From: Silene latifolia
Taxonomy: Eukaryota > Streptophyta > Magnoliopsida > Caryophyllales > Caryophyllaceae
DNA length: 64,000 bases
Reading direction: 5' to 3'
NCBI RefSeq assembly: GCF_048544455.1
Contig: NC_133536.1
Location: forward strand, 22,632,152-22,696,151
The translations under genes and the position numbers were made by a program. This document shows positions 57,408 through 64,000 of the stretch, one piece after another. Under the pieces are notes generated by a model that saw only the letters and a list, made by a program, of their open reading frames with translations, was not told the DNA's origin and ran no database searches. Numbering within the stretch: the first letter of the stretch is position 1; every line of letters begins with the position of its first letter.

Positions 57408-59410
57408 CAACAACAACAACATCAGATCCTTAATCCCAAAATGATTTGGGGTCGGCTGGCTTGAATCATCCTTCCGAACCGTCCATGGGTGAACGCACGC
57501 CTCAAAATGCGAATAAAAAAGGGAGAATGAAAAACAAAAAAGGGAGAACGAAAATGTAATGGAAAGTCAAGGTAAACTTAGAGGTTTTAAAATCGAATTC
57601 CGGATTTCTTTTATAAAAACATAAAATTTAAATCGAGAGAAAAGATTAAAATAATTTTAAAAACCAAAATAGAATTAAGGATCCGAAATGCCTTAAAAGT
57701 AAACCAAGTAAAATCTATAAGAAAATGGTTGGTAAAAAAGTGTAATAAAGGAGAGAAGAATAAATAATTTAATTTCTTTAAATTAAATAAAAACACTAAA
57801 TATGTCAAAAAAACATCAAATACTAAAAATCCACATGTATCATTTCCCTCCATTGTGCCCTCTCCATCACCATACTCTCCTCAAGCTCCAGAAATCTCCT
57901 ATCGGGTTCTATCACTCTAGACCATGTCTGTCTCGGTCTTCATCTACCTCTACGGACCTGTTCTGTTCTCCAAGTCTCCAGCCTCCTAACTGGTGCGTCC
58001 ATAGGTCTCCTTCTCACATGGCCAAACCATCTTAGTCGGTTTTCCATCATCTTGTCCTCTATTGGCGCCACCTTTACCTTTTTCCGAATCACCTCACTCC
58101 TTAACCGATCTTTCCTTGTATGTCCGCACATCCACCTCAACATTTGCATCTCCGCCACACTCATCTTTTGAATGTGACAATGTTTCACGGCCCAACACTC
58201 GGAACCGTAAAGTAAGGCAGGCCTAATTGTCGTGCGATAAAATTTTCCCTTTAACCTTTGGGGCATATCTTTATCGCATAGAAACCCTGAAGCACTCTTC
58301 CATTTCAACCACCCCGCTTTAATTCTGTGAGCCACATCTCCGTCTAACTCCCCATCTTTTTGAATAATAGATCCTAGATATCTGAAGAAATCCGACCCCT
58401 CAACAACATTCCCATCGAAAATAATACTCTCAGCCTCTGTCGATCTCAACCCGCCACTTTAGTGAACTGACACCTCAAATACTCAGTCTTACTCCTGCTC
58501 AGCCTAAACCCACGAGTCTCTAAAGTCTGCCTCCACAATTCCAACTTTCTATCCACCCCATCTTTTGTCTCATCAATCAACACAATATCATCAGCAAACA
58601 TCATAGACCAAGGGATGTCGTCCTGAATTTCCCTTGTCAACTCATCCATAACTATAGCAAAGAGAAAAGGACTAAGTGAGGAACCTTGATGCACCCCGAT
58701 GGTAATGGAAAATTCTTCCGTTCTCCCAACATTAGTGCGAACACTTGCACTAGACCCCTCATACATGTCCTTTATGAGGTCAATATATTTTCGAGACACA
58801 CCCTTTCTCGCCAAAGCCCATCAAAGTAATTCTCTTGGTACCCTATCATATGCCTTTTCCAAGTCAATAAAAACCATATTCAAGTCCTTCTTCTTGTCCC
58901 GATGGTGTTCCATCAACTGTCTCATGATAAAAATCGCATCCATAGTCGATCTCCCGGGCATAAATCCAAATTGGTTATCCGAGATGTCTACACATCTTCT
59001 AAGCCTTTGCTCGATTATACGCTCCCATAACTTCATCGTATGACTCATAAGTTTAATTCCCCGATAATTAGAACACTCTTGAACATCACCTTTGTTCTTG
59101 TACAAAGGAACAAAAGTGCTTCTCCTCCAAGCTGATGGCATCTTGTTGCTCCTCCAAATCTTGTTGAAGAGCATGGTTACCCATTCAATACCTTTCTCCC
59201 CAAAGCACCTCCAAACTTCCATGGGTATACCATCCGGTCCCTCTGCTTTCTTTGACCCCATCTTCCTTAACGCCTTTCTAACTTCACTCTTTTGTATTCT
59301 ACGCACAAATTCCCGATTAACCATGCTTGGTGTTACTTCTACATCCCCAAAACCTTGTTCCTGATGTCCATTGAATAAAGTATCAAAGTAAGAACTCCAT
59401 ATAGCCTTGC
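57408..59410 (-). mobile_element. RTE-type LINE, 5' truncated (minus strand)
   Basis: 2.0-kb insert with the exact 14-bp duplication TGAAGGTATGAATA (57394-57407 and 59411-59424). Its 3' end is a short (TTG)n run instead of a poly(A) tail, a mark of RTE elements. It contains most of the reverse transcriptase and the C-terminal domain but no endonuclease. Confidence 0.9.
57940..59410 (-). pseudogene. RTE reverse transcriptase fragment
   Basis: Pieces 59410-58821, 58814-58446 and 58449-57940. Motifs: KAEGPDGIPMEVW, FVPLYKNKGDVQ, NQFGFMPGRSTMDA, FIDLEKAYDRVPR, GVHQGSSLSPFLF, FADD, FRYLGSIIQKDGE, then LLYGSECW and RLRWFGHVRRRP at the C terminus. An in-frame TGA lies at 58821-58823 and a frameshift near 58447. 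Not functional. Confidence 0.9.
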
Positions 59411-59990
59411 TGAAGGTATGAATATTTGTGAAAATTTTCAAGCAAATTGTTTACTTGACAAATTACCTACCTCCCTCCTGGCAAAACCGTCCTCTTCAAA
59501 TATTTTTTTTTTCTAAAAACTCCAAACAGTTCTCAAAAGGTTCTAATCAATTTCATGGAACAAGAAATAATGCAAATTTCAAAAGGGAATCTAAAAGGGA
59601 ATTCAAAGGCGATTGTTATACTTGTGGTAAGCCAGGACATTCATCAAGATTCTGTCCAGAAGGTTTCTCACCAATGGTAAGCAAAAATTTGTTAAATCTC
59701 AAGCACATCTGGTTGAATCTGACGATATCATTGCCGCGGTCGTATATGAGATTAATCTGATAAGCAATATATCTGAATGGGTCGTTGACACTGGAGCAAC
59801 AAGACATATGCTCCAGTAAAGAGATGTTCAAAGACTACCTTGCAATATCCACAGGTGAATGTATTTTTTATGAGAAACTCGAGCACCGTGAAAGTCCTAC
59901 GAAAGGACTTGGACATTTGAACGTTGCATCAATTAAAAGACTGAAGCAACAAAATATAATTCCTCAGTTCATTGATGGTATCAAGTTATA

Positions 59991-60417
59991 CCTCGCAAGT
60001 GCACGATTGTCGTTGTACACTATTGAGGGTCGATCCCACGAGGAGTTGGGTAGACTACTAATCGTTCTAATTCTTGTACTTAGCTAAGTCAAGTAATAAA
60101 TAAATGAAGGAAGTAATATAACAACTAAGCTAGCAAAATGAGATGCAAATAAACAAGAGAAGTAAAAACAAGCAAAAGGAGATTAAGTAGTAAATCAAAT
60201 GATAAGAAATCCTAAAACTCGGTTCTCCCACGACTATTCGTAATTCAACATAAGGATTCCCTAGGCTAATCATAATGGTATAAAGGCAAGGGGAAGATGG
60301 CTCTAATTCGCCTACTAACTCCCTCTCGGGCTCATAATAGGACACTAGAACTACCCACCAACCCCCTTCTCGGGTTCGAAAGTCAGAATCCCTAACCAAT
60401 TACCCGGCTACCCTAAG
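59991..60417. other. Repeat-like remnant, unassigned
   Basis: Contains CTCGCAAGTGCACGATTGTCG and GGGTCGATCCCACGAGGAGT in shorter form, phrases I associate with dispersed retrotransposon sequence in many plants. No domain. It ends where the long LTR begins at 60418. Confidence 0.4.
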
Positions 60418-62838
60418 TGTAGATACCTCATTTCTGCACCTCCCGCAAACCACCCGGTGATGATTGGGCCGCATGTTTGATACGCGGAACGATTTGTGAC
60501 AGTTCGTAAGTTTATTGTCAAGTGATCGCTCAAACATTTATGTCTACCTCTTAAATGTCATCTACGTGCCGATACGGTCGTTTTGGCAGTAATTAGAGTA
60601 CATTTGGAGTCCGGGTCTAAAACCGTCTTCATTTTCTGACAACCATTAAAATGCCGAGTCAGAATGTTCTGGAATGTTCCGGATATTTCTATTCCATATT
60701 TTATAAATCTTTTAATCTTTGGTAAACAATTTCCCGTAATATTCACACAAAATATTAAGGAAAACCAAATTATTCCGTTATTCCATAAACTAAACACGGA
60801 AATCTTTCTTCCGCATGAGGAAACCACTTGGGAATAGACGCAGCAGGTGCTGCGCCTCTTCCAAGAAACGCAGTGCCTGCTGCGCCTCTTCCCAAGTCCT
60901 TTTCTGCGTATTTTTCATATCTTTTCATATCTTTTCGAGATTCACTTCCAAAGTTTCTCCGAAAAAGCCTACTTCCTCCGTATGATTAGTATAAATAGAG
61001 ACCTTCGGTCTCACATATTTCTCATGCGAGTGTCCGTCCTTCTCTTCTCCCTTTGCATTCTAGACCACGTTCTTACTTTTTGGCGTCTACGTGCTTGAAC
61101 ATTCGACCACGTAAGCTCGGATCCTTCTGAGTACCAGCCTCGTTTTGCATGACCGACCAATTTGACCAACTCCATCATAATCAACTTTAATCAATCTTAA
61201 TCGTTTTCCTCTTACAAGGGCACTTTCGTTACATTCGAGTCGAGCATCACTAATCGTAAACTTAGTTCATCTCGTTTCGTCAAACATGTAAGTCTGAGGG
61301 TGTAAATCTCTCTTTTATTTATTGTTATTCATTTGTTGTAATCATATTGTAAGATTTATGTCGAAAATACAATTAAAACCGATTTCTAAAACCCTTTGCT
61401 TAAAAGCCTTTTTACGGATTATCAGAGGACAACCGTCGAGAAAGGACGTAGCAACTGTTGCGCCTCTTCGAAGGGACGCAGTACCTGCTGCGCCTCTTCG
61501 TGAGGCTGCCGCAGTTCCTGCTTCCTTTCTTCTTCGTTCGTCCTTCGTTAATTCGTTCGTTCTTTTTTCTTTTACTTTCTTTTGTTCCTTGTTTTAATAT
61601 AACAATCTGAACATAATAATTTGACACATATTGTTCATCATCATTAACATATAATTCATCTCATTAATTCCCGACTTAAATCCCAAGTAATTAATATTTG
61701 CGGGTTTTCGTCATTAAAGTCAAGCCGGGTTGTAGAAATTCGATTCATTCATATTGAGTTTCTGGAATTCGATCTTTGATATATTCTCACCTGTTTATTA
61801 TCATATTCATCATTAGTCCGACATTAATTCATCGTATTTAACCTACTTATTTGTTTGATCCTTAATTTGTTAATTATTAATCTCATTAATCTTGTAAATA
61901 ATTCGTCCTAATTAGTTTCATCCATGTTTATTACTTTCATGACCCTTAATCATATGTAAATAATCTGATAATCACTTTCATCCGAGTCAAATAATATAAT
62001 CAAGCATTAAAATCACCAACGAGTATTAACGATTTGCAATTCCGGCTTCACAGCCAGAACTGAGCCAAGGAACAGACGCAGTGACTGCTACGCCTCTTCC
62101 AGAGGGCGCAGCTCTGCTGCGCCTGTTCCTGGTTAACTTCTGTCTCTGAACTCCCGTTTTGCCTTGACCTAGTTTAATTACGTATTTAATTAACTACTAT
62201 TCGTATTATCACCCTAATTCCTGTTCATTAATTTGTTTATTCTTTCTTTTCCAAATTATCCGTTTTAGATGTATTTTTGACATAAATCATTAAACCCGAT
62301 GTAATTATTGTAATTTTCATTATTGTAATTTCCTTTGTTGTATTTATCATTGTACTTTTTATTGCTTGTATGTCTTCACATGTAATTGAACTTAAATCCC
62401 GATTCGACCCAATTGTATGCTAAAACTACATGTTTCACCGACTTAGTATTAATCTTCACATGCTAGGATTAATTCTATGGATGTTGCATTGCATGCATAT
62501 AATCGACAATATATCGATTATAGACGATTTTCCTTAATCATTAGTAGAGGCCGCTATCGAGGCGGGCGGGATTAGGTGTTCGATCAAAAGAGCTTCCTAA
62601 TACGTACCCTCACCCCTTACTCCAGATCTCTATGAACATCCATGTTCATTGGCATCCACGAGAGTCATTCTAGACATAGAATGCTAAGGGTAACGAGTTC
62701 TTGGTGTTCATGTCACTACTTTGTGTCTTGACATGGCACGAGGTATTCGAACGGTTTCCAATTTTCCACAATAAATTGGTGGCGACTCCACAAATGCAAA
62801 CGCTTGTTTCCCAAGCGCCCCATTGGCCCGTGTCCACA
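60418..62838 (+). repeat. 5' LTR of the Tat/Ogre-type element
   Basis: Begins TGTAGATACC and ends GTGTCCACA (TG..CA), 2421 bp. It has a TATA box at 60990-60998 and three pairs of a CTGCTGCGCCTCTTC motif (about 60837-60893, 61444-61500, 62074-62130). No coding sequence. Confidence 0.7.
60990..60998 (+). promoter_or_regulatory. TATA box in the gypsy LTR
   Basis: TATAAATAG followed by GAGACCTTCGGTCTC, a short hairpin that would fall at the start of the transcript. Confidence 0.6.
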
Positions 62839-62839
62839 G

Positions 62840-62860
62840 TTTGGCGACTCCGCTGGGGAT
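62840..62860 (+). promoter_or_regulatory. Primer binding site region of the gypsy element
   Basis: TTTGGCGACTCCGCTGGGGA directly after the LTR's terminal CA. Its position fits a tRNA primer site; which tRNA is used (Arg in Ogre elements as I recall) is not proven here. Confidence 0.6.
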
Positions 62861-63629
62861 AATACACTTACGTGTAGCCAAAAAGGGTGAAACTTGAACA
62901 AGGTTAGGGAATAGTTTGTACAAGAGAATTGTCGGTTTTCATAACTCGGTCTTCCTAGATCGTTTTATTTGGCCTTCCTAGGCCCAACCCAACCCATTCG
63001 ACCAATCGTCCCGTCTAAACGGTCCTAATTTTTATTTGGGCCTAAGGATGGATAGCGATTGACGTCATCCATACCATGGTACTTACTCTTGTTTGTATCA
63101 AGGACTTTCATTACTTGAGGAAATGGACTAGGAATCGGCCTTACTCTTGTTTTGTACGAGCCTCTCCACAGACTTCGGGTTTGATTGTTCGGTGTGGCAA
63201 CCCACCCTTTAAACCAAAACCCTTCTAAATGCACTCAGCATCCCGTTATAATGCTTGTATATTGTTTGTACCATACGTGATCACCCTTTTCTAAACAAAA
63301 CCATGACGATTTTTCAAAATCCTTCTTTAACATGTAAAATTTTGAACTTGGGCCTAATGTTAGCGCAAAACAAGCCGAAACTCTGTCCAAATATCGAGTT
63401 AAAGTTCGGGCCTCAAAACCCATTTAAAAACCTCACTTCGAGTCCACTCTTATAACTACACTAAAGTTATCTAGGACCAACATTTTTCAAACTTTGTCAT
63501 TTCCTCAAAACTCACTGACACAAGTGGCACACTCCCACTTCACGATTCCAAACATTTCTTTTCAAGTAAGTGTGCTAGAGTGGTCGATCGTGTTTTGATT
63601 CATCGTCGATTTCTTATTCAGTTTCCAAG
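62861..63629 (+). other. Untranslated leader of the gypsy element
   Basis: No open frame with a recognisable domain between the primer site and the gag ATG. Confidence 0.5.
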
Positions 63630-64000
63630 ATGCCTGGAAGAAGCGACGTGAACTTCAATCAACTCCAGGATAGTAATGATCAAATCCTAACCGCGCTATC
63701 TCGTCTCCAAGTTACTCAAGACCAAGTGTATGATCGCCTTGACACCATTGAGGGCCGAATATATACCGTGGAAACGAGGATGCCTCCTCGAGAAAGTGAA
63801 ATCGTTGATGACTTCGTGAATGACTTCGGGGATGAAAACCCTCCCATGGGTATGACTGCAGCTGAGAAACGACTCCAGTACTTAGAGGAGCAGTTGATAT
63901 ATCTTAAAGGGGATGACATTTATAGGGAGAATAACCGCAAATATGAGGCCGTGAGTTCCAAGTTGCCAACCAACTTCAACATGACGGATATCCCTAAATT
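63630..64000 (+). CDS. gag of the Tat/Ogre-type element (partial)
   Basis: ATG at 63630; 123 codons open to the edge of the window. It starts MPGRSDVNFNQLQD, followed by a predicted coiled coil (LSRLQVTQDQVYDRLDTIEG) and an acidic stretch, then EKRLQYLEEQL and KLPTNFNMTDIPKF. The last phrase matches the 'KLPxxFxxPDxxKFDG' lead-in of plant gypsy gag domains. The C-terminal part and pol are outside the window. Confidence 0.7.
   Translation, partial: MPGRSDVNFNQLQDSNDQILTALSRLQVTQDQVYDRLDTIEGRIYTVETRMPPRESEIVDDFVNDFGDENPPMGMTAAEKRLQYLEEQLIYLKGDDIYRENNRKYEAVSSKLPTNFNMTDIPK

Larger units (their letters stand above)
56951..59980 (+). pseudogene. copia gag/protease remnant
   Basis: Gag start at 56951 (KLELFNGKNY and a Trp-less match to the usual 'FDGTNYxxW' opening), broken by a TAG at 57245-57247; more gag continues to 57407, where the RTE LINE enters. 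After 59411 it resumes with the zinc knuckle CYTCGKPGHSSRFC (59619-59660), then the protease motif WVVDTGATRH (about 59779-59808), then GHLN..SIKRLKQQNIIP of the region before the integrase. Several frameshifts and stops. No integrase or reverse transcriptase is left. Confidence 0.75.
56354..59990 (+). mobile_element. Decayed copia-type LTR retrotransposon
   Basis: Starts near a TGTTGGAATAATG sequence typical of copia LTRs, has a GC-rich block (56487-56560) and a TATATAAA box (56612-56619), then gag, a zinc knuckle, a protease motif and the start of the gag-pre-integrase region. It breaks off near 59990, and most of pol and the 3' LTR are missing. An RTE LINE (57408-59410) splits it. The right limit of the LTR (near 56.8-56.9 kb) is not certain. 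Confidence 0.6.
60418..64000 (+). mobile_element. Ty3/gypsy element of Tat/Ogre type, left part (runs off window)
   Basis: A long LTR (60418-62838), a primer-site-like sequence right after it, a leader of about 790 bp and the start of gag (63630 onward, open to the window edge). Long LTRs and a TGGCGACTCCGCTGGGGA-type sequence after the LTR are features I know from Tat/Ogre elements. Confidence 0.7.

Overview
The window looks like a repeat-rich intergenic block of a flowering-plant (eudicot) nuclear genome. Almost everything recognisable is a transposable element: split genes with GT..AG introns, FAR1/MULE transposases, Ulp1-type proteases, CACTA, hAT-like and Helitron ends, L1 and RTE LINEs, and copia and gypsy LTR elements. 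The only trace of an ordinary host gene is a decayed papain-like protease fragment near 44.9-45.5 kb. Caryophyllales is a weak guess, based only on the style of the LTR elements.

Layout. 1-3441: minus-strand LTR retrotransposon (LTR 2139-3441, tRNA-Met-type primer site beside it, leader running off the left edge). 3442-7884: right part of a mudrA-type MULE, cut by the retrotransposon and split by a non-autonomous CACTA (3614-5378); it also carries a GRF zinc-finger gene on the opposite strand. 7885-11434: AT-rich, with a tRNA-like fragment and one or two Helitron-type hairpin ends, then a pure (AC)75 tract.

11586-26582 (element A) and 26629-38692 (element B) are two very large Mutator-like elements lying end to end across a (TA)n tract. 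Each carries two convergent multi-exon genes: a FAR1/FHY3-type transposase (DDE domain, SWIM finger, zinc knuckle) and a long gene with a conserved N-terminal domain, an acidic middle and two tandem Ulp1 (C48) peptidase modules. In both elements the second module has serine in place of the catalytic cysteine. Each element also has its own short degenerate minisatellite, placed in most introns and between the genes, in a similar strand pattern although the units differ. This shared architecture is the most unusual thing in the window. Both copies are damaged by frameshifts and stops; A also carries a second CACTA (14669-16465) of the same family as the first.

38693-46137: AT-rich DNA, a Helitron end, a hAT-like element (39563-44798) holding a decayed L1 LINE, and the protease fragment. 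46152-51839: an apparently complete L1 LINE with both reading frames open and a perfect target duplication. 51854-56353: AT-rich, with a Helitron end, diverged duplications, a MULE-type end array and a 111-bp retroposon. 56354-59990: decayed copia element split by an RTE LINE. 60418-64000: left end of a long-LTR gypsy element (Tat/Ogre type) whose gag frame is open to the window edge.

The insertions give a relative order: both CACTAs are younger than the transposases they interrupt, the RTE LINE is younger than the copia element, the older L1 is younger than the hAT-like element, and the intact L1 is probably the most recent arrival. No computation was run: domain calls are from motif recognition and intron borders are by eye.
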